Source of the DNA: Saprospiraceae bacterium
GTDB taxonomy: Bacteria; Bacteroidota; Bacteroidia; Chitinophagales; Saprospiraceae
Direction: 5' to 3'
Length of the DNA: 16,491 nucleotides
Assembly (NCBI GenBank): GCA_014379665.1
Contig: JACMLK010000288.1
Span: 1 to 16,491, forward strand
Below, piece by piece: positions 7,969 to 15,702 of the stretch. The notes under the pieces are model-generated. The model made no database searches, had not been told where the DNA came from, and saw nothing but the letters and a program-made list of their open reading frames with translations. How positions within the stretch are numbered: the stretch's first letter is position 1; each line of letters opens with the position of its first letter. The translations under genes were made by a program, and so were the position numbers.

Positions 7969-10230
7969 ATGAAATTTTTTTCTGTACTATTTTTAGTAAT
8001 AGCCATATCGATAGGTTGTAAGCATGATCATTCAAAACATCATCATTCAACTCCTGTTAATCAGAATGTAACTGAGCAGAATGCATATATGGTTAAGATA
8101 CTCGACTCTATTTATAAAAATAGCGACCCAACCAAATGTTATAACCTGAATTTAAGAATGGCTGAGCTGCATAAAAAAAGTTCTGAAACCCATCCTGATC
8201 CTAACGAAAGATCTAAATATCTCTTTAAGTATGCCAATGAATTATTGAACGGTGGATCAACCCAGGAAGCCATAGCCATTTATGAGTTGTTTGTTTCAAC
8301 AGTCAGACAACAAAATGCGCCGATTAAAGATAATGTAAAAGTAATCTTTGAACAATTAGCTATTGCTTATTTACGATTGGGAGAGCAGCAAAACTGTATT
8401 AATAACCATACCTCTTCTTCGTGTATTATACCCCTTCAAAAAGAAGGTTTCCATAATATCAAAACCGGCTCTGAAAAAGCAATAAAAATTTATGAAGAAA
8501 TTCTCACCTTGTATCCTGATGACCTTAGCAGTAAATGGTTATTGAATGTGGCATATATGACTTTAGGAAAATACCCTAAAGGGGTACCCGCAAAATGGCT
8601 CATTCCAATTCCGGAATACAGTGATAAAAATTCATTGCCTTATTTTAAAGATATTGCATCCAAATTAGGCCTGGATGTACTTGGACTTTCAGGAAGTGTA
8701 AATATTGAAGATTTTAACAATGATGGAAACCTGGATATATTTATGACTGCGTATGGTCTTAATGAACAATGCAGGTTATTTTTTAATGATGGCAAAGGCT
8801 CATTTGATGATGTCACTTCGGCTGCAGGTCTTACAGGTATTGTGAGTGGATTGAACACCGTACATGCAGATTATAATAATGATGGTTATAAAGATATATT
8901 TATACTTCGGGGTGGTTGGTTAAATCTGGGAGGAAATATTCCAAATTCTTTGTTAAAAAATAATGGCAACGGTACATTTTCAGATGTGACAAAAGCAGCC
9001 GGAGTACTTTCTTTTCACCCCACACAGACTGCTGCATGGGGTGATTATGATGGTGATGGCTGGATTGATTTATACATAGGTAATGAATCCGCGAAACAAT
9101 CCGGGACTATTCATCCAAATGAATTATACCGCAACAACGGAGATGAAACCTTTACAAATGTTGCCGCTTTGTACGGTCTGGATATTGTTGAATTTTGTAA
9201 GAGTGTAAATTTTGGTGATGTAAATAATGACGGTCTGCCGGACCTTTATATCTCTGTTATGGGTGGGAATAATAAATTATTTATGAATCGCGGAGGTAAG
9301 GACTATAAAAACTGGAAGTTTCAGAATATTGCACAGGAAGCTCACATGGAAAAACCATTCTATAGTTTTCCCAGTATATTTTTTGATTATGATAACGACG
9401 GAAATCTTGATTTGCTGGTATTTGGTTATTCATCAAATCTACTCCTTAACCTGGCTGAAGATGCTTCTCTTGAATATCTTGGCAAGCCATCAAATGGTGA
9501 AAAACCGAAACTATACAGGAACTTGTCCGGTGAAAAATTTGAAGATGTCACTCTAAAGTCCGGATTTAACACGGCAATTTATGCTATGGGTTGTAGCGTG
9601 GGAGATGTTGACAACGATGGTTATCAGGATATATATGCAGGTACAGGGGCCCCGGATCTACGAACGATTGTTCCGAACAGGTTTTTCAGAAATGTAAACG
9701 GAATTGCCTTTAATGATGAAACAAGTGCCGGATTTGGTCATATTCAGAAGGGGCATGGAATAGCTATGGGAGATCTTGACCATGACGGAGACAGAGATAT
9801 TTATTGTGTTCAGGGAGGTGCTTTTCAGGGAGACGCAGCTTATAATGTTTTATTTGAGAATCCCATTAAAAACACAAAATGGATAAAACTGAATCTTGAA
9901 GGTACACTGAGTAACAGAGCGGCCATAGGAGCCAGAATACAGTTAAAAATTACCGATTCTAAGGGAAACAAAAAAAATATTTACAGGTGGGTCGGTACCG
10001 GAGGAACCTTTGGAAGCTCCTGTCTTCAACAGGAAATAGGCCTTGGGGATGTAATATCTGTGGACGAAATCATTATAAAATGGCCATCAAGAAAAAGTAC
10101 AGAACAATCTTTTACCAATGTTTCATTTAATACCTGCTTTAAAATTACAGAAGGCCAAAGTGTACTCAAAGAAATAAAACAAATACCTGTAGTATTCAAA
10201 GAAAAAGCTCATGCCCATCATCATCAGTAA
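7969..10230 (+). CDS. CRTAC1-like FG-GAP/ASPIC lipoprotein with His-rich ends
   Basis: This 753-residue lipoprotein is probably displayed on the outer membrane. The signal peptide ends in lipobox ISIGC (Cys17). A helical TPR-like region (about 40-205) holds the pair Cys143/Cys152. Seven FG-GAP/VCBS calcium-loop motifs follow, of the type DxNxDGxxD: 248-256, 301-309, 359-367, 417-425, 473-481, 546-554 and 602-610. Seven blades fit a closed beta-propeller. An ASPIC/UnbV domain follows at about 650-716 (LSNRAAIGARIQL to IIIKWPS). The chain is very His-rich just after the lipid anchor (KHDHSKHHHS, 18-27) and at its last residues (HAHHHQ, 748-753), suggesting metal binding. Its substrate or partner is unknown. 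Family members are often secreted and calcium-bound in Bacteroidota and relatives, and adhesion or carbohydrate binding are guesses only. Confidence 0.9.
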   Translation: MKFFSVLFLVIAISIGCKHDHSKHHHSTPVNQNVTEQNAYMVKILDSIYKNSDPTKCYNLNLRMAELHKKSSETHPDPNERSKYLFKYANELLNGGSTQEAIAIYELFVSTVRQQNAPIKDNVKVIFEQLAIAYLRLGEQQNCINNHTSSSCIIPLQKEGFHNIKTGSEKAIKIYEEILTLYPDDLSSKWLLNVAYMTLGKYPKGVPAKWLIPIPEYSDKNSLPYFKDIASKLGLDVLGLSGSVNIEDFNNDGNLDIFMTAYGLNEQCRLFFNDGKGSFDDVTSAAGLTGIVSGLNTVHADYNNDGYKDIFILRGGWLNLGGNIPNSLLKNNGNGTFSDVTKAAGVLSFHPTQTAAWGDYDGDGWIDLYIGNESAKQSGTIHPNELYRNNGDETFTNVAALYGLDIVEFCKSVNFGDVNNDGLPDLYISVMGGNNKLFMNRGGKDYKNWKFQNIAQEAHMEKPFYSFPSIFFDYDNDGNLDLLVFGYSSNLLLNLAEDASLEYLGKPSNGEKPKLYRNLSGEKFEDVTLKSGFNTAIYAMGCSVGDVDNDGYQDIYAGTGAPDLRTIVPNRFFRNVNGIAFNDETSAGFGHIQKGHGIAMGDLDHDGDRDIYCVQGGAFQGDAAYNVLFENPIKNTKWIKLNLEGTLSNRAAIGARIQLKITDSKGNKKNIYRWVGTGGTFGSSCLQQEIGLGDVISVDEIIIKWPSRKSTEQSFTNVSFNTCFKITEGQSVLKEIKQIPVVFKEKAHAHHHQ

Positions 10231-10297
10231 GTTTTTGTTACACTTATTGATTTAATCGTTTTCTTGTTTACCTGACCGTAAAGTGTGTTCTGACTGC

Positions 10298-10328
10298 TTG
10301 ACTATTAGTATTAAATTCCTTATTTTTG
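10298..10328 (+). promoter_or_regulatory. Promoter of the secreted protein gene at 10364
   Basis: TTG at 10298-10300, a 20-base spacer, and TATTTTTG at 10321-10328 form a full Bacteroidota-type promoter with the same spacing as the rimP promoter. It gives a leader of roughly 30 bases. It separates this gene from the FG-GAP lipoprotein, which ends at 10230. Confidence 0.6.
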
Positions 10329-10363
10329 GTTTTTGATCTGTGCTTTAGCCATATAGAAATATC

Positions 10364-11125
10364 ATGAAACAATTTTTTTCTTTCCTCTTTATAATGACCT
10401 ATTATACTGTATTTGCTCAATCTGGATTTGACGGTAATTATGAAGGTGTTTTAAACGGGGATAAAGTGACTCTATCATTATTGACTTCCGGAACAAAAAA
10501 TGTAACCGGCAAAATGCTGGACAGTCAGAACAAATTTAACGTCAGTGGTTCGTATATACAAGGTACATTTACGGGTAAAGCAATAGAACCCGATATGGGT
10601 GTTGAATTTGCTATGTCAGGCACATTGTCCGGTGATATATTCAGGGTCAACCTTGGTTTTGACTATTTGGGAGAACATCATAACATGGAAGTATTATTTA
10701 ACAAAATAATTTCAACAGACCAAAGTAAAAAAACAAAATCACCTTCAGCTATTCCTGATAAATCCAGAGATCAACGTATAACAGGTACCTGGGTAAAGGA
10801 GAGTAATTACAGTTCAGGTTACGGATCAAATAACACTTACGGATTTATGAGCAGTAGTGAAAGCATGGTTTTCTTTTCAGATGGGGGTATGGCAGATGGT
10901 GGATCATCCACTGTCATAGGTGGAAATGACTTTTCAGGAAAAACTTCTTCAAAAGAAAAAGCCATACCAGGCCTTTATTGGTGGACAGAGAATAATGTTA
11001 TTTATCTTCGTATCACAGAAGAAGGTAAATCTCAGGAAGTAGCATTGGGAAAATATTACATTGAAAATGGTAGCATGCTGATCACAGGAGCCAATGGTGA
11101 AAAAGTATTGCTTACCAAACAATAA
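10364..11125 (+). CDS. Secreted protein of unknown function, two beta-rich halves
   Basis: I do not recognise this 253-residue protein. A signal peptide (MKQFFSFLFIMTYYTVFA, cleavage likely before Gln19) is followed by two parts joined by a charged, Lys/Ser-rich linker (about 117-138). The first part (about 21-115) has repeated short strands with motifs such as FDGNYEGVLNGDKVTLSL and SGSYIQGTFTGKA. The second part (about 139-253) opens with GTWVKES, and ends in strands LYWWTENNVIYLRITEEG and GSMLITGANGEKVLL; the middle is Gly/Ser-rich. The layout resembles lipocalin-like or calycin beta-barrels that begin with a GxW motif, but this is inferred from shape only. There is no lipobox and no C-terminal sorting domain, so a periplasmic or released protein is likely. 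It is convergent with the kinase gene, with 8 bases between the stops. Confidence 0.8.
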   Translation: MKQFFSFLFIMTYYTVFAQSGFDGNYEGVLNGDKVTLSLLTSGTKNVTGKMLDSQNKFNVSGSYIQGTFTGKAIEPDMGVEFAMSGTLSGDIFRVNLGFDYLGEHHNMEVLFNKIISTDQSKKTKSPSAIPDKSRDQRITGTWVKESNYSSGYGSNNTYGFMSSSESMVFFSDGGMADGGSSTVIGGNDFSGKTSSKEKAIPGLYWWTENNVIYLRITEEGKSQEVALGKYYIENGSMLITGANGEKVLLTKQ

Positions 11126-11133
11126 GATCAATC

Positions 11134-12198
11134 TCAAAATAAGCCATCTAATCTTTTTCTGCTGATGGACTGCAACCCTATGGTGGCGCAGGCGTCTACC
11201 ACTTTATTTAACCCGGCAAATCTTGCATCGGTCGTATGACCTGATACATACCTGGCGTATATTTGCTGGGCAATTACAGCCAGTTTAAACAATCCGTATA
11301 CATAATAAAAAACACCATTGCCGGGGTCAATTCCTGATTTTACGGCATATTCCTGCAGCAATCCTTCACGTGAAGGATTACCCGGTATGGTGGTAGGGCT
11401 GAGTTTGATGGCTAACAACCAATCAGGATCATCGACATTTACCCAATAACCCAATGAGCTCCCAAGATCCATGAGGGGATCTCCTATTGTGCTCATTTCC
11501 CAGTCAAGTATGGTTGTGACGTTACTATTTCCGATATCCAGTATCAGATTGTCATATTTAAAATCATTGTGGATTAATGAAGTTCCTGATGCAGGAGGAA
11601 TATGTTCTCTGAGCCAGGCAGCCATTTTTTCTGCGGACTTAATGTCATCGGTTTTAGCGTGGAAATATCTTTTAGTCCAGCCGGATATCTGTCTTTCTGC
11701 ATATTGGTCAGGAATTCCCAAATCACCGAGTCCCGCTTTGACATAATCAAGTTGGTGTACATCGACAAAAGTATCCATGAACTGTTGAAAAATATGGCGC
11801 ATTGTCTTCTCATCCGGATTTACCTCATTCATCTCCGAACGAAGTATATATCCTGATACATATTCCATGATATAAAAGGTAGCCCCCAATACTTCAGTCT
11901 TAGAGCAATATAACACCGGTTTTGGCACTTTCTGGTTTAAGGGGTACAAAGCGTTCAGGATTTTGTATTCCCTTGACATGTCGTGCCCTGATTTGATGTC
12001 GGCCCCCTTTGGTGGCATACGAAGCACCCATTTGACACTTTCATTTATTTCAAGCAGATAGGTGAGGTTTGAATATCCACCTGAAAATGGTGTTATCTGT
12101 ATGGTTCTGATCTGAATACCTGCTTCAGCATTCAAATATTTAATCAAAGCTACCTGATCAGTTGATCCACTTTTACTCAGATCTGATAAGATGCCCAT
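11134..12198 (-). CDS. APH-fold kinase, LvaA/ACAD10-11 kinase-domain type
   Basis: This 354-residue protein belongs to the aminoglycoside/choline phosphotransferase (APH) superfamily, in the branch linked to acyl-CoA dehydrogenases. Visible: an N-lobe with a glycine-rich segment FSGGYSNLTYLLEI (38-51) and VLRMPP (58-63, Arg in the lysine-like position), a hinge near FYIMEYVSG (108-116), the catalytic loop HNDFKYDN (210-217) and the metal-binding DWEMSTIGDPLMDLG (232-246). All kinase motifs are intact. It starts 2 bases after the stop of the acyl-CoA dehydrogenase gene, so they are translated as a pair. By analogy with Pseudomonas putida LvaA and mammalian ACAD10/11, it may phosphorylate the 4-hydroxyl of 4-hydroxyacyl-CoA. 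The longer frame to 12303 is rejected because it would overlap the upstream gene by about 100 bases. A role in antibiotic resistance is unlikely from this context. Confidence 0.88.
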   Translation of the reverse strand: MGILSDLSKSGSTDQVALIKYLNAEAGIQIRTIQITPFSGGYSNLTYLLEINESVKWVLRMPPKGADIKSGHDMSREYKILNALYPLNQKVPKPVLYCSKTEVLGATFYIMEYVSGYILRSEMNEVNPDEKTMRHIFQQFMDTFVDVHQLDYVKAGLGDLGIPDQYAERQISGWTKRYFHAKTDDIKSAEKMAAWLREHIPPASGTSLIHNDFKYDNLILDIGNSNVTTILDWEMSTIGDPLMDLGSSLGYWVNVDDPDWLLAIKLSPTTIPGNPSREGLLQEYAVKSGIDPGNGVFYYVYGLFKLAVIAQQIYARYVSGHTTDARFAGLNKVVDACATIGLQSISRKRLDGLF

Positions 12199-12200
12199 AT

Positions 12201-13409
12201 TCAGGTAGTGTAGGATTTCAATATCTCGCGGGCAACTCTTGATTTGTGTACTTCGTCCGGACCATCGTATATGCGCGCACCACGTTCGTGTCTGTACCAC
12301 CATGACAATAATGTATCGTCAGTAATACCTAATGCACCGTGCGTCTGGATGGCTTTATCCAATACATGCTGTAACACATTGGCTACATAAAATTTTATAA
12401 TGGATATTTCTACTTTCGCTTTTTCCTGTCCATTAATATCCATTTTACCGGCAGCGTCCAATACTAAAAGACGAGCTGCGTTGATCTCTGCCCGACATTC
12501 TGCTATCCAGTTTTGGATGGTTTGTTTTTCAGCGAGTGATTTGCCGGGTGACAACTGTCTGCTCACCGCGTATCTGCACATCATATCAAATGCACGTTCA
12601 CAGATACCAATCCACCTCATGCAATGGTGGATACGTCCCGGTCCGAGACGGCTTTGGGCAATGGTAAATCCGTCACCTTCATTCCCTAATAGATTTGAAA
12701 CGGGTACCCTGCAGTTTTCATATTTTATTTCCGAATGACTAAAGTAACCATCACCGGCATCACCCATGACGGAGATATTTCTAACGATATGTACCCCTGC
12801 TGTATTCAACGGCACTATGATTTGACTGCTACGATGATATGGACTGATATTTGTCCTGTCGGTAATCACCATGACTATGGCAAAGTCTGCCCCATCGGCT
12901 GAAGAGGTAAACCATTTATGGCCATTGATGACATATTCATTTCCTTCTTTGATAGCCGTAGTGTTCATAAGTACCGGGTTGCTACCTGCATTTTCCGGTT
13001 CGGTCATGGAGAAACAGCTTCTGATTTTTCCTTCTGATAATGGCTGTAGATAAGTTGCCTTTTGTGCTTCTGAACCAAACTCCAGGAGTATTTCCATATT
13101 GCCTGCATCAGGTGCCTGACAATTGAATACATAATGACCTATTGGGCTCATGCCAAGTATTTCACTGACTTTTCCAAAATCACCATTGGAAAGGCCAAGT
13201 CCTCCGTATTCTTTAGCCAATTGAGGAGACCAGAGTCCTGATGATTTGACTTCCGACCTTAGTGTATCAAGAAGAGGTTTCGCCTTACTCCATGGCATTT
13301 GCAATATGCTCATTTCACAGGGCATTAATTTTAATTGAACAAATGATCGGATCTGATTCAGTACTACATCCAACGAGGCATTGGAAATTGAGGCTTGCTG
13401 ATTTGACAT
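12201..13409 (-). CDS. Acyl-CoA dehydrogenase, ACAD10/11-like
   Basis: This 402-residue flavoenzyme is of the acyl-CoA dehydrogenase family. Seen: an N-terminal helical domain (LWSPQLAKEYGGLGLS, 59-74), the beta-domain FAD/substrate motif CFSMTEPENAGSNP (132-145), INGHKWFTSSADGADF (161-176), RLGPGRIHHCMRWIG (254-268) in the C-terminal helical domain, QTHGALGITDDTLL (355-368), and RIYDGPDEVHKSRVA (379-393). The last motif carries Asp382 where medium-chain-type enzymes carry the catalytic Glu of YEG; ADGPDEVH-like sequences mark the ACAD10/11 branch. Its partner kinase gene lies 2 bases downstream. I infer that the pair converts 4-hydroxyacyl-CoA through 4-phosphoacyl-CoA to an enoyl- or 3-hydroxyacyl-CoA. 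Ordinary beta-oxidation remains an alternative. Confidence 0.93.
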   Translation of the reverse strand: MSNQQASISNASLDVVLNQIRSFVQLKLMPCEMSILQMPWSKAKPLLDTLRSEVKSSGLWSPQLAKEYGGLGLSNGDFGKVSEILGMSPIGHYVFNCQAPDAGNMEILLEFGSEAQKATYLQPLSEGKIRSCFSMTEPENAGSNPVLMNTTAIKEGNEYVINGHKWFTSSADGADFAIVMVITDRTNISPYHRSSQIIVPLNTAGVHIVRNISVMGDAGDGYFSHSEIKYENCRVPVSNLLGNEGDGFTIAQSRLGPGRIHHCMRWIGICERAFDMMCRYAVSRQLSPGKSLAEKQTIQNWIAECRAEINAARLLVLDAAGKMDINGQEKAKVEISIIKFYVANVLQHVLDKAIQTHGALGITDDTLLSWWYRHERGARIYDGPDEVHKSRVAREILKSYTT

Positions 13410-13428
13410 ATTAAATGTGTTCTAAGTT

Positions 13429-13436
13429 CAAAAATA
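13429..13436 (-). promoter_or_regulatory. Putative -7 element for the acyl-CoA dehydrogenase/kinase operon
   Basis: The minus strand reads TATTTTTG, an exact TAnnTTTG match, about 20 bases before the ATG at 13409. Transcription would begin near 13422. A TTTG lies upstream, but only 13 bases away, shorter than usual. Confidence 0.5.
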
Positions 13437-13487
13437 CAACACTACATGACAAAATCTTTTATTTTTACGGTAAATATCTGACTCTCT

Positions 13488-15608
13488 ATGTTCAAACCCG
13501 AATCTCAAAAGCATTATACGGATTTGTCTAAAAAATTCCTTCAAACACCGGCGGACAAAAATGACCTCGGGGCTTTGAGAGACATACTCATATTTCACGA
13601 ACGAAAATATTATATCGAAGATAATCCGCTCATTTCAGATTTTGAATACGATCAGTTATATAAACAACTGATAGCTATAGAAGAAGCATACCCCGAACTC
13701 ATCACAACAGACTCACCCACCCAACGGGTAAGTACGGATTTGTCGGGAGATTTCCCACCGGTACAGCATATGGTACCCATGTTATCTCTGGACAATTCAT
13801 ATAATGAAGACGACCTCAATGACTTTGATACTTCTGTAAAAAAGTTGTGTGGCCTTTCTTCAGACATGGATGTCGAATATAGTGTGGAACCAAAATTTGA
13901 CGGAGGAAGTATTGCACTGGTGTACGAAAACAATATGCTGATCAGGGCAGCTACCCGGGGGAATGGTAGTTTTGGTGAGGAAATGACCCCTAATGCCAAA
14001 ACGCTTCCGAGTGTACCGTTACGTGCAGATTTTGGTTCCAGGGGGATTGTAAAAGCAGAACTCAGAGGGGAAGCATTGATCAGAAAAGACAATTTTGACA
14101 AAATCAATAAAGAGAGAGAAAAAGAAGGGCTTACTTTATTTGCTAATCCACGCAATGCGGCCACTGGTGGACTTCGCACCAAAGATGCCAATGAAACGCG
14201 GAAGCGCGGACTGGAAGTCTTTATCTACCATCTGGCGTATGCCGCAGACCAGGATGGCAACACGGTACTGCCATCCCTGCAGAGTCATATTTTTGGTATC
14301 AATATGTTAGGAGAACTGGGATTCAGAATCCCTAAGGACGAAAAATCTGTGTGTAAGAATATAATTGAAGTACATCAGTCTGTCAAATACTGGGAAGAAA
14401 AAAGAGACACCTATCCCTACGAGATAGACGGTATGGTCATTAAAGTAAACAATCTCGCACTACAGGAGAAATGCGGATATACGTCTCACCATCCCCGGTG
14501 GGCTATTGCATTCAAATTTAAAGCCAAACAGGCCACAAGTAAACTGCTTGCCGTGGAATTTCAGGTTGGGAAGATAGGATCTATCACACCGGTAGCCAAG
14601 ATTGAACCCGTTTATCTGGCTGGTGTCACGGTATCATCTATTTCGCTTCATAATGAAGAATTTATAAGGGGTAAAGATCTTCGGATCGGCGATACTGTCC
14701 TGGTAGAGAGGGCAGGAGATGTCATACCATATATTGTAAAGTCATTTCCTGAATTGAGAAAAGGTGATGAAAAGATTATAGGTTATCCTGAATTATGCCC
14801 TATAAATCATACAGGTCATCCTGTTAAACTCATCAAAGAAGAGGGAGAAGCGGCCTGGCGATGTCCATATTGTGTATGTGGTGCACAGGACTTACAAAAA
14901 ATGATCTTTCATGTCTCCAAAGACGCCATGGATGTTGACGGATTCGGTAAGTCATATGTGGAACGGTTTTACGATCTTGGCTGGATAAAAGACTTCAGCG
15001 ACATGTACATACTTGATTATGATAAAATAGCCGGATTGGAAGGATTCGGGAAGCGGTCGGCTGAAAATATTAATGCCGCTGTGTATAAAGCTAAAAAGAA
15101 CCCTATCCAGCGTCTGTTGTATTCCCTATGCATCCATCATCTCGGCAAAAAAGCAAGCAAACTCATTGCAGAGCAGATCGGTCATGTACTCGATTTGCGT
15201 GCATGGACAAAAGAAAGATATCTTGAGATCAAAGATATCGGTCCTGTGGTGGCAGAAAATGTGAGTACCTGGTTTGCCAATGAAGCTAATATTGAGATGC
15301 TTCAAAGGATGGAGTCTTCAGGTGTAAATCTCACCCAAACAGAAGCGGACAAACCACTTCAGGTCGCGGAAGACGGGGTATTTTATGGCAAAACCATATT
15401 ATTTACCGGTACTCTGCAAACCCTTGGCAGGAAGGAAGCGGAAGAAATGGCTGCCCGGGCAGGTGCCAGAAATATCTCGGCGGTCAGTTCCAATCTGAAT
15501 ATACTCGTAGTCGGTGAAAAAGCAGGGTCTAAACTCAAAAAGGCGCAGGAACTGGGTTCGGTAGACATTATGACAGAAGAAGAATTTTTAATAAGAATAG
15601 GTAGTTGA
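13488..15608 (+). CDS. ligA: NAD+-dependent DNA ligase LigA, variant form
   Basis: This 706-residue enzyme seals nicks using NAD+. Seen in order: NAD-binding Ia domain (YYIEDNPLISDFEYDQLY, 41-58, and DSPTQRVSTDL), the adenylation domain with active-site Lys136 in EPKFDGGS (134-141), TRGNGSFGEE (156-165) where most LigA proteins have TRGDGxxGED, IDGMVIKV (313-320) and AFKFKA (341-346), an OB fold (about 350-430), a zinc finger (437-464), helix-hairpin-helix repeats (about 490-600) and a BRCT domain (about 628-706). The zinc finger is unusual: Cys437, His441/His444, Cys459, Cys462 and Cys464, in place of the standard four-Cys CX2CX14CX5C. Overall length and all other motifs are normal, so it is probably active. 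A second, canonical ligA elsewhere in the genome is plausible. Confidence 0.95.
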   Translation: MFKPESQKHYTDLSKKFLQTPADKNDLGALRDILIFHERKYYIEDNPLISDFEYDQLYKQLIAIEEAYPELITTDSPTQRVSTDLSGDFPPVQHMVPMLSLDNSYNEDDLNDFDTSVKKLCGLSSDMDVEYSVEPKFDGGSIALVYENNMLIRAATRGNGSFGEEMTPNAKTLPSVPLRADFGSRGIVKAELRGEALIRKDNFDKINKEREKEGLTLFANPRNAATGGLRTKDANETRKRGLEVFIYHLAYAADQDGNTVLPSLQSHIFGINMLGELGFRIPKDEKSVCKNIIEVHQSVKYWEEKRDTYPYEIDGMVIKVNNLALQEKCGYTSHHPRWAIAFKFKAKQATSKLLAVEFQVGKIGSITPVAKIEPVYLAGVTVSSISLHNEEFIRGKDLRIGDTVLVERAGDVIPYIVKSFPELRKGDEKIIGYPELCPINHTGHPVKLIKEEGEAAWRCPYCVCGAQDLQKMIFHVSKDAMDVDGFGKSYVERFYDLGWIKDFSDMYILDYDKIAGLEGFGKRSAENINAAVYKAKKNPIQRLLYSLCIHHLGKKASKLIAEQIGHVLDLRAWTKERYLEIKDIGPVVAENVSTWFANEANIEMLQRMESSGVNLTQTEADKPLQVAEDGVFYGKTILFTGTLQTLGRKEAEEMAARAGARNISAVSSNLNILVVGEKAGSKLKKAQELGSVDIMTEEEFLIRIGS

Positions 15609-15702
15609 TCTGAGGTGTTATTTCACAACATACAATCACTCTGTCTTTACAGCACTGGGAAATTTTTTATGTAGGGATGTTGATGTAAGACTTAAAAGTT
15701 AT

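Noticed and set aside
11134..12198. Aminoglycoside resistance kinase
   Set aside because: The fold family is shared, but the tight pairing with an acyl-CoA dehydrogenase indicates the LvaA/ACAD10-11 branch.
12199..12303. N-terminal extension of the kinase frame
   Set aside because: It lies wholly inside the dehydrogenase gene and adds 35 residues without family similarity; the ATG 2 bases after that gene's stop is better.
13460..13467. TATTTTTA as a -7 element for ligA
   Set aside because: It lacks the final G of TAnnTTTG and has no TTG at the usual distance; too weak to call.
13652..14191. 179-codon open frame antisense to ligA
   Set aside because: Low-complexity Ser/Leu-rich translation typical of a shadow of a conserved gene, with no start signals of its own.
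15609..15702. Terminator between ligA and the convergent lipoprotein gene
   Set aside because: Only a 5-bp AAAAG/CTTTT pairing with a long loop is seen; not a convincing stem.
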